This document shows positions 36,370-46,232 of a DNA stretch of 64,000 nucleotides, one piece after another. A program made the position numbers and the translations under genes. This DNA comes from Oceanobacillus arenosus (GTDB taxonomy: Bacteria > Bacillota > Bacilli > Bacillales > Amphibacillaceae): assembly GCF_003369575.1 (NCBI RefSeq), contig NZ_PIOC01000001.1, positions 62,001 through 126,000 of the forward strand, in the 5' to 3' direction. Below the pieces are notes generated by a model. It was given only the letters and a program-made list of their open reading frames with translations. It searched no databases and had not been told where the DNA came from. How positions within the stretch are numbered: the first letter of the stretch is position 1; the number at the start of each line of letters is the position of its first letter.

Positions 36370-38106
36370 TTAATACCTTGACAATGTTTGCTGCAATATT
36401 GTAGGGATTACTGTTGTTCCCCCAACAATCGTGAAATCACTGATTTTATTTTTCGTAATAAAGGTGTCAACAGGTTTTGGAATAATTTTACCTACTAATA
36501 ATAAACCTTTACCTTCTTTCGCTGCTAATGCAGCACTTGAGAGTGCATCAGGGAATTCCAGTCCAGTAGTAATATAATAATGCTTGTTTTTCAGATTAAA
36601 ATATTCTGCAATTTTCACTGCTGTTTCATAACGGTCTTGTCCGGATATTCTCACAGGATTTGGAAGCTGCTTAAATACATTATCACTAATCGCTAAATTA
36701 CCGCCAATTGCTAATGTATTTGTTATTTTTAAATCCTTTAATGCCTGTTTCGTTTGTTCAGGCAGCTTATTATTTTGTGTCAGCAGAATCGGCATTCCCT
36801 GCTGAGATGCATAAGATGCAACCGACAATGCATCCGGGAAATCATAGCCATCGACTATTACTGCTTTCCGCACACCACTATTCACTTCTTTTGCAATAGC
36901 TACTGCTGTATCTATACGGGAACCTCCACCGATTCGTTTTACCTTTGGAACTAATTTTCTCATTTCATTTTCAACTGATTTACTTACCGCCAGCTCGCCG
37001 CCGAGAATATAAATATTAGTTGCTTTTAATCGCTGGATTTCCTTTTTCGTTACATCTGTAAATTGATTAGATTGTGTTAGCAATAAAGGAGAATTATACT
37101 TCTTCGCCAATGTAACACCAGCAAGTGCATCTGCATAGTCATCACCACGGGCGACAACAACAGAATTCGCAGTTTTCCAACCATCCTGACTGATTGCTAC
37201 TGCAGTATCATACCGGCTGTGACCAGAAATTCTTTGGACACTCATTTCGTTATACTTAGAGGTTACTAAATTAACAAAGTCATTCCATTTATAGCCATAT
37301 CTTGCAAAATATCCGTGTGGGTCGACATGGTTTGTTCCACCAAGATGCGTGGAAACGGCTTTATGCGACCATAATGTGCCTTTTCCTGTGTTTTCAGCGT
37401 CTGTAACACCAAGATTATAATCAAATAATACTTTAGCTATATAATAAGCATAGTTATTAATAGAGCGGGCAAATTGATCAAAACTGTGAACTCTTACAAG
37501 TTCGACATGGACAAATCGATCATTAGCAATAGGTCCTGCTCCCCATGCCCCATAATCTGTTGGATGTGTTTCAATAATATGATTATGATCGATAAATGCA
37601 TGAACAAAAGCCCTTTTATAATTTCCCTTCATATAATTAATTTCACCATTAATAGTAGATTTATCATTGGCTGTTTCATGCGCAACTACACCTTCAACCG
37701 CACCATATCCACTCCGATAAGGAAATTTCGGCAGATGATTAATATGGTTATAATCAATATTAACTGGCTTCATATTCTTGATATAGTTGTTCACATCTGG
37801 ATAGGAAGCATTTAAAGTAGCGGCTGGTTCTTCTTCCGCTTCGGGATGACTGTCATCAAAAACGCCATCACGCCAGGCCTCTGGTACATATTGTAATTCC
37901 TCTTCACTAAACTTACTGATGTCTATTCCATAAACCTCTGTACCAATCTTGATTCCGAATTCATTGTATTCGTCTTCCAGAGCTTCCTTCGTGTTCTCTA
38001 CTTCTGATTGCTCATTATGTTCCGTACTTTCTGCAGCAGCTGGTGATTGTAAAAAGATGATTTGCATGATAAGTGCCAGCGCCACTGCTAAGCTTATTTT
38101 CTTCAT
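36370..38106 (-). CDS. N-acetylmuramoyl-L-alanine amidase with three CWB2 repeats
   Basis: 578 residues. Signal peptide MKKISLAVALALIMQIIFLQ, cleaved near AAA-E (26). An acidic linker precedes an Amidase_2-type domain (about 110-285): VVAHETAND (zinc His), VHAFIDHNHIIETHPTDYGA, VHVELVRV (Glu), SHKAVSTHLGGTNHVDPHGY (second zinc His). Residues about 292-578 are three CWB2 units (RISGHSRYDTAVAISQDGW, RIGGGSRIDTAVAIA, RISGQDRYETAVKIA). It cuts peptidoglycan stem peptides at the wall and is held non-covalently by CWB2. First of five CWB2 proteins in the region. Confidence 0.94.
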   Translation of the reverse strand: MKKISLAVALALIMQIIFLQSPAAAESTEHNEQSEVENTKEALEDEYNEFGIKIGTEVYGIDISKFSEEELQYVPEAWRDGVFDDSHPEAEEEPAATLNASYPDVNNYIKNMKPVNIDYNHINHLPKFPYRSGYGAVEGVVAHETANDKSTINGEINYMKGNYKRAFVHAFIDHNHIIETHPTDYGAWGAGPIANDRFVHVELVRVHSFDQFARSINNYAYYIAKVLFDYNLGVTDAENTGKGTLWSHKAVSTHLGGTNHVDPHGYFARYGYKWNDFVNLVTSKYNEMSVQRISGHSRYDTAVAISQDGWKTANSVVVARGDDYADALAGVTLAKKYNSPLLLTQSNQFTDVTKKEIQRLKATNIYILGGELAVSKSVENEMRKLVPKVKRIGGGSRIDTAVAIAKEVNSGVRKAVIVDGYDFPDALSVASYASQQGMPILLTQNNKLPEQTKQALKDLKITNTLAIGGNLAISDNVFKQLPNPVRISGQDRYETAVKIAEYFNLKNKHYYITTGLEFPDALSSAALAAKEGKGLLLVGKIIPKPVDTFITKNKISDFTIVGGTTVIPTILQQTLSRY

Positions 38107-38407
38107 TTTTACCTCCTATGATATGTTGTCTGAGCATTTTTCTAAATCTATTCCTCTAGCTGGCATCTAATATTATGTCGAATTTTAGCATTATTTAAGG
38201 AATTATTGTAACATTCGTAGATTCTTAGATTTATACTATTAATAATAGCAAAGATTTGTCTTATTGTTAATATGCAGGGAAATGTTTTAATAGCTTGCTA
38301 GAAATAATGCGATAAAGTGGATTAAATATACCGTAATAAATACATAGGAAGATTTTCCGTTTACAAAATTGATCATCTTATAGTACAATGAAAGAGCATT
38401 TTATGCA

Positions 38408-38545
38408 TTTCGCTTAATCTTGCTTTTAAGAACGGGGGACCCAATAATTACTGCGGTATTTCCGCGTGGAGTGAATCCTTCTACGGATGGGCTTACTGTT
38501 TCCCACAGCCCTAACCCGAAAGCTAACCTCGTCAGCGTTTAATGG
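38408..38545 (+). ncRNA. c-di-AMP riboswitch (ydaO-yuaA)
   Basis: The sequence follows the ydaO-yuaA consensus from 5' to 3': CGCTTAATCTT, AACGGGGGACCCA, GGAGTGAATCC, GATGGGCTTACTG, ACCCGAAAGCTAACCTCGTC, AGCG. P1 is CGCT (38411-38414) with AGCG (38534-38537). The element is an OFF switch for c-di-AMP in Bacillus, terminating transcription when the ligand is high. The terminator follows at 38577. The nearest rightward gene is the symporter at 39093, but about 490 bp of GC-rich non-coding DNA intervenes. Confidence 0.92.
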
Positions 38546-38576
38546 AAACAAATGAATATCTGAATTAGTGCTAATT

Positions 38577-38600
38577 GACACTACCCGTGTCTTTTTTTAT
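38577..38600 (+). terminator. riboswitch expression-platform terminator
   Basis: GACAC / GTGTC with a 5-base loop followed by seven T, 32 bp after the aptamer. The stem is short but the T-run is strong. Confidence 0.7.
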
Positions 38601-38624
38601 TGGATAGGAAAGTATAAAAAATAC

Positions 38625-39055
38625 CCTATCTAATTCTTATGACAAGTGCAGCCACGTTCAGCTCCCAGCTACTAGCGCGACTTCCCTCACCTCCGTACGA
38701 TAAAGAAGACTTGCCGATTGTTGAAAACAGAGGATTAGTCGCACTTATCCCTTGTGGTGAAAGTCAACATTGACTCCTGTTGTTAAGGAAGGCCGACTAA
38801 AGCCTGGCTTCGCCAACGTCGGCATACCCCTAAAATGCAGGGGTATGTTTCCTTTATCTCAAAGGGCAAGGAAAAGTTCGACTAAGATCGCCACTTCCTG
38901 GGACTGGGATTACTCGCCCCATCGAAAACCTTTGTGGCAACGTCGAACCACCCCACGTCTTGTGGGGCGCAGTCCGTACTTCGCTAAACGGGCGCTTCCG
39001 CTATTGTGTTTGTCAATTCTCGTTTTTATTCAAATCATCTTTGTTTCCCTTGCCT
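38625..39055. other. GC-rich non-coding block with hairpins
   Basis: Base composition is clearly higher in GC than the flanks. Contains the hairpins CATACCCCT / AGGGGTATG (38823-38847) and CCCCAC / GTGGGG (38951-38967), and ends in a GCTAAACGGGCGCTTCCGC segment. It has one 95-codon rightward frame with no ribosome binding site and no family resemblance. From memory, similar blocks recur between genes in Oceanobacillus-type genomes, so it is probably an inserted repeat element. Not verified. Confidence 0.5.
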
Positions 39056-39092
39056 AGGCACATATAAAACTAACAAGAAGGTAGGGTAATTG

Positions 39093-40355
39093 ATGAAAAA
39101 GTTTAGATTTAGTTTAGCTAATCAAATTTTCATTGGTCTGATTTTAGGTGTTATTATTGGTGGTATTTTCTACGGAAGTGAAACGGCGCAAGGTTTCTTA
39201 CAGCCATTCGGTGATCTGTTTCTCCGTTTAATTAAAATGATTGTTGTTCCTATTGTACTTTCAAGTATTATCGTCGCAATTGCCGGGGTTGGAGATTTAA
39301 AATCTGTTGGTAAACTTGGCGGTAAATCATTAACATATTTTATTGGTATGACATTGGTTGCAATTGCAGTTGGTCTAATAGCTGGGAATGTATTTCAGCC
39401 TGGCGCTGGAATAAATATGGACAGCCTGGAAAAAGGTGATATTTCCAGTTATGTCGAAACAAATGAGGATCAAGACGGCAAGTCTATCGCGGATACACTC
39501 TTGCATATTGTTCCTACAAATCCATTACAAGCGATGGTTGAAGGCGACATGCTGGCAGTTATCTTCTTTGCAGTTGTATTTGGTCTTGGTATTGCTGCAA
39601 TTGGCGAGAAGGGAAAACCCGTACTCAGGTTCTTCGAAGGTATGGCAAATGCCATGTTCTATGTTACAAATCTATTTATGAGGTATGCACCAATTGGTGT
39701 ATTTGCTTTAATTGGTGTAACGATTTCTAAATATGGATTCACTTCACTGATTCCATTAGGTAAGTTAGCCCTTACTGTATATGGAACGATGTTTTTCTTT
39801 GTTATCGTCGTTTTAGGCTTGATGGCTAAAATCGTTGGATTTAATATCTTTAAATTATTGAACATGATTAAAGAAGAATTAATTTTGGCATTTTCAACTT
39901 CAAGTTCAGAAACAGTGCTTCCAAGAATTATGGACAAGATGGAGCAAGCAGGAGCACCTAAACACATTGCTACTTTTGTTATTCCAACGGGTTATTCCTT
40001 TAACCTGGATGGATCTGTTTTATATCAAGCAATTGCATCGTTATTTATTGCCCAAATGTTTGATATCCATCTAAGCATTGGACAGCAAATTTTACTAATG
40101 TTAGTTTTGATGGTGACATCTAAAGGAATGGCCGGTGTACCTGGTGTATCCTTTGTTGTATTGCTGGCTACATTCAGTACGATCGGCTTGCCTGCTGAAG
40201 GATTAGCGTTTATAGCTGGAATCGACCGTATTCTTGATATGGGGCGTACAGCAGTTAATGTGGTAGGAAACTCATTGGCAGCAATTGTTGTTGCTAAATG
40301 GGAAGGTCAATTTAATCCTCCTGCTGAAGATGAAATAGTAGAACAAGCGATATAA
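39093..40355 (+). CDS. dicarboxylate/amino-acid:cation (Na+/H+) symporter
   Basis: 420 residues, SLC1/DAACS family (GltP/GltT/DctP-like). Several membrane helices; SSSETVLPRIMDKM is the serine-rich hairpin 1, IPTGYSFNLDGSVLYQA the NMDGT-type motif of helix 7, AGVPGVSFVVL hairpin 2, and DRILDMGRTAVNVVGN the helix 8 substrate residues (Asp, Arg, Asn). Takes up glutamate, aspartate or C4-dicarboxylates. The ATG at 39093 is preferred over a TTG three bases earlier; AAGGTAGGG lies upstream. A c-di-AMP riboswitch lies about 550 bp upstream and may control it. Confidence 0.93.
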   Translation: MKKFRFSLANQIFIGLILGVIIGGIFYGSETAQGFLQPFGDLFLRLIKMIVVPIVLSSIIVAIAGVGDLKSVGKLGGKSLTYFIGMTLVAIAVGLIAGNVFQPGAGINMDSLEKGDISSYVETNEDQDGKSIADTLLHIVPTNPLQAMVEGDMLAVIFFAVVFGLGIAAIGEKGKPVLRFFEGMANAMFYVTNLFMRYAPIGVFALIGVTISKYGFTSLIPLGKLALTVYGTMFFFVIVVLGLMAKIVGFNIFKLLNMIKEELILAFSTSSSETVLPRIMDKMEQAGAPKHIATFVIPTGYSFNLDGSVLYQAIASLFIAQMFDIHLSIGQQILLMLVLMVTSKGMAGVPGVSFVVLLATFSTIGLPAEGLAFIAGIDRILDMGRTAVNVVGNSLAAIVVAKWEGQFNPPAEDEIVEQAI

Positions 40356-40359
40356 AATG

Positions 40360-40391
40360 AAAAAGACTCTAGAGCAATCTAGAGTCTTTTT
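40360..40391. terminator. terminator shared by symporter and subtilase genes
   Basis: AAAAAGACTCTAGA / TCTAGAGTCTTTTT, perfect 14-bp stem with a 4-base loop. T-runs on both strands. Confidence 0.85.
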
Positions 40392-40416
40392 ACAATACAA
40401 ACCCAAACCATTTCTA

Positions 40417-43400
40417 TTAATCTACTAATTTTTTAAGTTCATTTAGAATCTTGTCACTTACAGCTAGAGGTCCACCAATTACTTTAACCCAATCAATGTC
40501 GTTTTCTGTAATAAATGTGCCTACCCCTTCAGATACAGAATTTCTCACAAGAAGAACTCCTGTATTATCTTTAGCTGCTCTTGCTGCAACTGTTAATGCA
40601 TCTGGGAAGTCAGCACCAGTTGTAACATAGTATTTCGTGGAATCTACATCAAAGTATTCTGCAACCGCTACAGCTGTATCTTCACGAGAATGTCCACTAA
40701 TTCTTTCCGGATTTGGAACAAGTTTTGCTACTTTTTCAGAAATTGCTACAGGTCCACCAATTACTAGTGTTTCATCTACATACAAGTCTTTTAGTAATTG
40801 TTTAGTTGCATCTGGAAGCTTATCTGTTTGTGTTAATAGAATTGGGATTCCCGCTTCTGCTGCATATGAAGCAACAGATAATGCGTCAGGGAAGTTGTAT
40901 CCATTAACAAGTACCGCTTGTTCACTTGATCCTTCTTCCACGACTTCATTCGCAATTTCAATTGCAGTATCGACACGTGAATGACCAGCTAAACGAATAA
41001 CTTCAAGTCCTTGCTTCGTTAATGCTGCTTCGACATCAGCGCTGATTGCTACTTCGCCGCCAAGCAAGTACACAGTAGTTGCACCTAAACGTTCAATCTC
41101 TGCCTTCGTTACTTCTGTATATTTCGTTGGTTGTGTTAATAATAACGGTGCATCGTATTTTTCAGCCAACGGAATACCCGCAAGTGCATCTGCAAAGTCG
41201 TTTCCTTGTGCCAAAACAACAGTATCTGCAGAAGCCCAACCGTCCTTACTCACTGCTACTGCTGTTTTATAACGATCAGGTCCTGAGATACGTGAAACTG
41301 CTTGATCTTCAGCAGATGTTGCACGATAAATGCTTACTTCTTTCGTTGTTGTGTTGCCTGCTACATCCACTACTTCTAAATTAAATACGTTTTCACCTGG
41401 TTCAAGTGATACTTCTGTTGTTACTTCTTTACTAATTGCCTTCATCTTATCACCAGACATCTGTTGCGCAAATTCTTCATTGCCATCCACAGTATAAATT
41501 AACTCATCAAAGTTATCTGTAAGCTGTGCAACGAGCTTCGCTGATGTTGTTTTGTGATCTACAAAACTTGGTGATTTCACCTTGATTCCAGGTGCTGTTG
41601 TATCAACGAAGAACAATCTGCTATTTGATAGTGATGTTTCATTGCCTTTCTCATCTTTAGCATAAATGTGCAATGGGTGGTCCCCATCTTCAAATTCAAC
41701 AAAGGTGTCAAAGAAGTAAACTCCTTTATCAAACTTTTCTAATTCTACTGGTTCTCCCTCTACAGTAAAGTCAACAATTTTAGAATCTGCTGTAACAGTA
41801 CCAAATACTTCGATTTCACTAGTATTATAGATTCCAAATGTTTCAGGAGAATAAACTTCAACTACTGGTTTATTAGGATTAAGTTGTTCTTGTACTTCTA
41901 TTTCTTTACTATTACCAGCATTGTCAACTGCTACTAGAGTCACACCATCTTTTGGTCCAATCTTTTTGGTAAACGTATATTCTTTGGCAGTAGCTGGTAA
42001 AATTTCATGGCTCTTTCCATTTAACACTACTTCTACATAAGACACTCCAGAACGATCATCAGAAGAACTAAATGTTACTTTATTTCCCTCCAGATTAGCG
42101 TTAAGTTTAGGTGCCACTGTATCAACAATTACAGGTACTTGAAGCTTCTGTGCTTCTTTTCCTTTATAGTCAATTGTCGCAGCAATTTCAAGATAATATT
42201 GTCCATCAGCAACTACTTTATTCTTAACCGTACCATCCCAGAAAACATTTGGGTTTAGTCTGTATGGTGAGTCAAGACCGCCATCAAAGTAATTTTTTCT
42301 AATATCACTCTCTGATTTGATTTTACGTAAAGATTTTTTATCTTTATCTAATACACTGTATTCCACTGTTTTCGCATTTCGCAAAAATGATAGCAGTGGA
42401 ATAATTTCGTCATTGGCACTATCACCATTTGGCGAAATTGCAATATTTGCTGTTGAATTTTTTCCTGTAACTGGATCATTACCTAGATAGTAATAAAAAC
42501 CATCTTGTCCATCAGAAAGCATTGCAGCCTCTTCATAGAATGAATCATTTTCATCATAAGCCAGTTCGTCCAGAATCGGTGCAGCATTCCAGTCACCTGC
42601 AAATCCGACATATGGTACAGATAGATCTGGCAGTTCGTCTGCTTTTGCGTCAGACAATGTTACAAATCCTTCAACAAAGTAGCCATTAGGGAATACTTCA
42701 TTAGGATCTAAATTCATGAAAACTCCATCATCATTAACCGTAAATACTTTTGCTTTTGACAAATCAACTTCAACTTTAATTGTCGCTGTTTTTCCAGCAG
42801 GAATTGTCACGATTGATTTACCATTATTGACTTTTACATCAGCTTGAAGCTCTGCTGCTTCGAGTTGATCAAGAGTACCAGTTACATATGCATTACCTAA
42901 AAGACCCCAAACTTGGAAATCTGTTTGCACATTTGCTGTTACATCGTACGCCACTTCTTTATCACCATAGTTTGTAGCTTCTAAAGTAAAGTTAAATTTA
43001 TCGCCAACTTCTTTTAATGCTACCTTTGCTTCGCCTGTTTCCTTTTCAGTTACAACAACAGGTGTTGAGATTGCTTTATGAAGTTGCATAATCCCTGCAC
43101 CTTGACGACGTGGTGAGTAAGGAAGTTCAGTGTCAAACGCATCATTTACTGCTCCCTTATCAATTATCGGCTCAGCTGTATTCATTAAAATATTTTTTGC
43201 CATTTCAACGCGTGATTTACCTTCTAAATCAAACTCTTCATCCACACGTTGGAGTACAAGTGCAGAACCACCAGATACATGTGGTGCTGCCATTGAAGTA
43301 CCACTCATTGTTCCATATTTATTATCCTGGAAAGTGGACAAAATATTTCCACCTGGTGCTGTAATTTCAGGTTTGAAATCAAGATTCGGTGTAACACCCC

Positions 43401-45042
43401 ATGATGAGAAATCTGACATAGAATCTGCTAACGGATTCGCTGCAGTAAGCGTATCACCATTAAAGGAAACGGTAACCTTTTCTCCAGCATCTAGCTGTTC
43501 TCTTAATAACTCACCATCCGTTTTTGCCATGAATAGTTGTGGGATAACAATATCCGATTCTGATGCCATGTTTACCCATCCATCAGAATGGTTATAAACT
43601 ATTACACCTGCTGCATTTGCATCCTGTGCATTATATGCTGTGTCTACGAATGAATTTCCACGAACAACAAAGGCAAATTTACCAGTTAGATCTTTACCCG
43701 CAAAATCATCTGCTGTACCTGTTCCAACAAATTCAAATTCATACGTTCCACCGAGATCATTTGGATGGACACTGCTTGCTGACATGAATGGAACAAGTCC
43801 CGAATTTTTGCCAAATGCATATTCCAGTGCATCCATATCCATGTAGCTATTTTCGATGGAAGCTACTTGTAATGAGTCATAAGACAAACCTGGTGAGCCT
43901 ACCACACCAATATCTGGATTTGATGCATACGGATTAAAGAAGCCATTTCCTAGATGTGCAGAGTTTCCTGCAGAAATAGACATTAGCACACCATTTTCAA
44001 CTGCATTTTCAATTGCTTGCTGCTCAGGATCAGTTTCATCAACAAATGATGCTGTAGAACCTAAACTCATATTCAGTACATCTGCACCTAAAATGATTGC
44101 ATCGTCAATTGCTTTAATATAGATATCTCCCCATGTAGATGGCATCATTGGATCATTACCGAATACTTTAAGCGCTAAGATTTGTGCTTCTGGTGCAACA
44201 CCTTTGATTCCGCCATTTTCTTCGTCCCCATTTGCCCCAACAGTTCCTGCAACGTGCATACCATGCATCGAAGCATCTGGGCCTAAGTCGCGGATTTCCT
44301 CGTTTTCATCCATATAGTTATAACCATATGGTACTTTTGCTGTATAGTATTTGCCTGGAAGATTTTCCTTATATCGGAAATTCAATACAGAATCCTTCGT
44401 TAACTCTGCTCCGTTTTCATTCGTTAAAATAAAGTCCTTATGGCTAGGATCAACTCCGGAATCAATGACACCGACAATCATTCCCTCACCATCATAACCA
44501 TATTCATCCCAAGTCTTTTGCGCTTCAACTAATTCTTTACTATAGCGCATTTCTGGATCAGCTTTTGGACGTTCATATTCATTACTGATTGTTACATTTG
44601 TAACACCAGCTAGCTTTTCTATTGCTGCAATCTTTCCAAATTCAACAATTCCACTAAATCCATTGAACACTGTCGTAAAGCTTTCTTTATATTCGACATC
44701 CAATTTCTTTTTACTTAGTTCATTTTTTACTTTTTCTTGTGCTTTAAGTGCACTTGCCTGTAATTCTTCTTTTTTTGCTTTTGAAAGTTCACTAAATTTC
44801 TTTCCTTGTCCTGTCGCATATGTAATTGCAGGTTCCCCTTGCACTTCTACAATTACTCTTACCTTATCGGTTTCTTTGTATTGCTTTTCCAATTCTTCTT
44901 TTTTAATTTTATCCTTCGTAGTTACTTCTTTCTTTAACTCTACTGGATCTACTTTTTGCGGATTAGCAGAAATCACTGAGAAATTAGAGAAAGTAAGTAA
45001 AAGCACTAAAACTACTGCTAATAACTTTCTAATCGTTTTCAA
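40417..45042 (-). CDS. cell-envelope S8 protease (Vpr/lactocepin-like) with three CWB2 repeats
   Basis: 1541 residues. Signal peptide MKTIRKLLAVVLVLLLTFSN, cleaved near ISA-N. Inhibitor_I9-type propeptide (about 35-160). Subtilase core (about 185-640): VGVIDSGVDPSHKDF (Asp), GMHVAGTVGANG (His), SISAGNSAHLG (Asn), GTSMAAPHVSGG (Ser). A PA domain (about 385-510) is inserted between His and Ser, as in Vpr. Fn3-like and Ig-like modules follow to about 1250 (SPNGDSANDEI, FDKGVYFFDTF), then three CWB2 units (about 1257-1541). Likely a surface proteinase for nutrition or processing of exported proteins. Size and layout resemble lactocepin with an unusual anchor. Confidence 0.94.
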   Translation of the reverse strand: MKTIRKLLAVVLVLLLTFSNFSVISANPQKVDPVELKKEVTTKDKIKKEELEKQYKETDKVRVIVEVQGEPAITYATGQGKKFSELSKAKKEELQASALKAQEKVKNELSKKKLDVEYKESFTTVFNGFSGIVEFGKIAAIEKLAGVTNVTISNEYERPKADPEMRYSKELVEAQKTWDEYGYDGEGMIVGVIDSGVDPSHKDFILTNENGAELTKDSVLNFRYKENLPGKYYTAKVPYGYNYMDENEEIRDLGPDASMHGMHVAGTVGANGDEENGGIKGVAPEAQILALKVFGNDPMMPSTWGDIYIKAIDDAIILGADVLNMSLGSTASFVDETDPEQQAIENAVENGVLMSISAGNSAHLGNGFFNPYASNPDIGVVGSPGLSYDSLQVASIENSYMDMDALEYAFGKNSGLVPFMSASSVHPNDLGGTYEFEFVGTGTADDFAGKDLTGKFAFVVRGNSFVDTAYNAQDANAAGVIVYNHSDGWVNMASESDIVIPQLFMAKTDGELLREQLDAGEKVTVSFNGDTLTAANPLADSMSDFSSWGVTPNLDFKPEITAPGGNILSTFQDNKYGTMSGTSMAAPHVSGGSALVLQRVDEEFDLEGKSRVEMAKNILMNTAEPIIDKGAVNDAFDTELPYSPRRQGAGIMQLHKAISTPVVVTEKETGEAKVALKEVGDKFNFTLEATNYGDKEVAYDVTANVQTDFQVWGLLGNAYVTGTLDQLEAAELQADVKVNNGKSIVTIPAGKTATIKVEVDLSKAKVFTVNDDGVFMNLDPNEVFPNGYFVEGFVTLSDAKADELPDLSVPYVGFAGDWNAAPILDELAYDENDSFYEEAAMLSDGQDGFYYYLGNDPVTGKNSTANIAISPNGDSANDEIIPLLSFLRNAKTVEYSVLDKDKKSLRKIKSESDIRKNYFDGGLDSPYRLNPNVFWDGTVKNKVVADGQYYLEIAATIDYKGKEAQKLQVPVIVDTVAPKLNANLEGNKVTFSSSDDRSGVSYVEVVLNGKSHEILPATAKEYTFTKKIGPKDGVTLVAVDNAGNSKEIEVQEQLNPNKPVVEVYSPETFGIYNTSEIEVFGTVTADSKIVDFTVEGEPVELEKFDKGVYFFDTFVEFEDGDHPLHIYAKDEKGNETSLSNSRLFFVDTTAPGIKVKSPSFVDHKTTSAKLVAQLTDNFDELIYTVDGNEEFAQQMSGDKMKAISKEVTTEVSLEPGENVFNLEVVDVAGNTTTKEVSIYRATSAEDQAVSRISGPDRYKTAVAVSKDGWASADTVVLAQGNDFADALAGIPLAEKYDAPLLLTQPTKYTEVTKAEIERLGATTVYLLGGEVAISADVEAALTKQGLEVIRLAGHSRVDTAIEIANEVVEEGSSEQAVLVNGYNFPDALSVASYAAEAGIPILLTQTDKLPDATKQLLKDLYVDETLVIGGPVAISEKVAKLVPNPERISGHSREDTAVAVAEYFDVDSTKYYVTTGADFPDALTVAARAAKDNTGVLLVRNSVSEGVGTFITENDIDWVKVIGGPLAVSDKILNELKKLVD

Positions 45043-45369
45043 AAAATTTTCCCCCTCTATTTAATTTACTTTTAATCCTGTAGTTAATCCTTACTAAATG
45101 ACAGCTATTTTGTAGGATTAACCTCATCTAAACGCCCCTCCTATTCTACAAATATTAAGTTCATTTTACATATTCTTTACATGGCAATTATATTTCTAAT
45201 AGGTATAATAGTCAAATAATTTATCATAGTAAAATTAATAGGCAATAAATCCCAAAACTATGAATCTAAGGTTACTAGTTCAGGAATTTACTGCCTATTA
45301 AAGCCCATTTTATTTAATTAACTCTCAATTAGGATGGAACTTAGAATCTCTACTGAATGGATACTTCCT
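45043..45369. other. gene-free stretch upstream of the large subtilase
   Basis: AT-rich, holds the subtilase 5' region and the inverted repeat listed separately. I could not place a promoter with confidence. Confidence 0.4.
45235..45301. repeat. 16-bp inverted repeat with 35-base spacer
   Basis: TTAATAGGCAATAAAT (45235-45250) and ATTTACTGCCTATTAA (45286-45301), one mismatch. Neither adjacent T-run nor operon end makes it a typical terminator for the rightward side. It could be a short MITE-like element or a long-loop terminator for the leftward inhibitor gene. Confidence 0.6.
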
Positions 45370-45891
45370 TTATTCCTCAATCACGAATGATTCGGAAACG
45401 ACATATTCGGACATGTTCTTCGCTACTAGAAAAACGGTTAGCTGATATTCACCGGGTTTTAACGTTTGTAAAGAAATATCATAGCCTGTGCTTTCCCATG
45501 GGGCAAGCTTCGTATCACCTAGTACCTGCATAAATGCGCGTCCATCCGAATATTTTGTAGTGGTCCCTTCTGTTATGTTTCTTAATTCATATTCATAACG
45601 CTGACTTGTCGTGAAGTTGAGTTCTATTTCTTCTGTACTATCATTTGTAACGGTATAGTGAAATGCTTTGCCATTACCTGCTGCTTCCACTTCTGCTAAT
45701 TCAAACGTTAAACCATTATCTGCTTTTACTATTTGCTGGGTCACTGATTCATCCCCCTCATTTTGTTCTCCAGTACTACCTTGATCTGATTCTGTGTCTT
45801 GCTCATTTGACTCATTCGTCAGGTAAAAAACACCCCAAATTAATCCCAATATTAAGATTATAGACAGGGCAATAACTCCTGATTTCTTCAT
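45370..45891 (-). CDS. BsuPI-type protease-inhibitor-like exported protein
   Basis: 173 residues. One hydrophobic N-terminal segment (about 6-24), then an acidic Gln/Glu-rich linker (26-55), then a BsuPI-like beta domain (about 58-173; LTFELAEVEAAGNGKAFHYT, ELNFTTSQRYEYELRNI, LAPWESTGYDISL, PGEYQLTVFLVAKN). The B. subtilis relative, the intracellular proteinase inhibitor, binds subtilisin-like enzymes. This copy is membrane-tethered or secreted, and it lies between the genes of two subtilases, so an inhibitor of them is a reasonable guess. Function is not shown. Confidence 0.85.
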   Translation of the reverse strand: MKKSGVIALSIILILGLIWGVFYLTNESNEQDTESDQGSTGEQNEGDESVTQQIVKADNGLTFELAEVEAAGNGKAFHYTVTNDSTEEIELNFTTSQRYEYELRNITEGTTTKYSDGRAFMQVLGDTKLAPWESTGYDISLQTLKPGEYQLTVFLVAKNMSEYVVSESFVIEE

Positions 45892-46194
45892 GGCTCATAC
45901 CCCCTTGTCATTTAATGGTTATACTTTTGGCTAGGCAGATGTAACTCTGTCTAAGCCTTCCTTGTCCTGCGGGAATGGGAATGGCAATCGCTGAAAATCC
46001 ACTAGATGGCCCTTTCTTCCGGAGGAGTTGAAGAGTTACCCAAGGTGCACGACTATCCGGAGTTGCAATCAACATTGCGCCTAATACCAGTTTATAAAAA
46101 TAGCTTCAACTATATGAAATAAGTAATTATCTAAAAAATTAACATAAGTCCATTCATCTATACCCTTTACTAATCATTTGAAACGTTATGAAAA
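45892..46194. other. GC-rich gene-free block between inhibitor and subtilase genes
   Basis: At 45935-46090 the composition rises and the text (GGCAATCGCTGAAAATCCAC, CTTCCGGAGG, CAATCAACATTGCG) is loosely like part of the 38640-38790 block. No coding potential seen. Possibly a degenerate copy of the same kind of intergenic element. Confidence 0.35.
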
Positions 46195-46224
46195 AAACCC
46201 ATCTTCAAATAGAAAGACGGGTTT
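46195..46224 (-). terminator. intrinsic terminator of the 802-residue subtilase gene
   Basis: On the minus strand AAACCCGTCTT / AAGATGGGTTT with an 8-base loop and a T-run (TTTTTTC). One G-T pair. Confidence 0.8.
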
Positions 46225-46232
46225 ATATATAA

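Noticed and set aside
38770-39057. 95-codon rightward frame before the symporter
   Set aside because: Low-complexity, Arg/Pro-rich product from the GC-rich block, no ribosome binding site.
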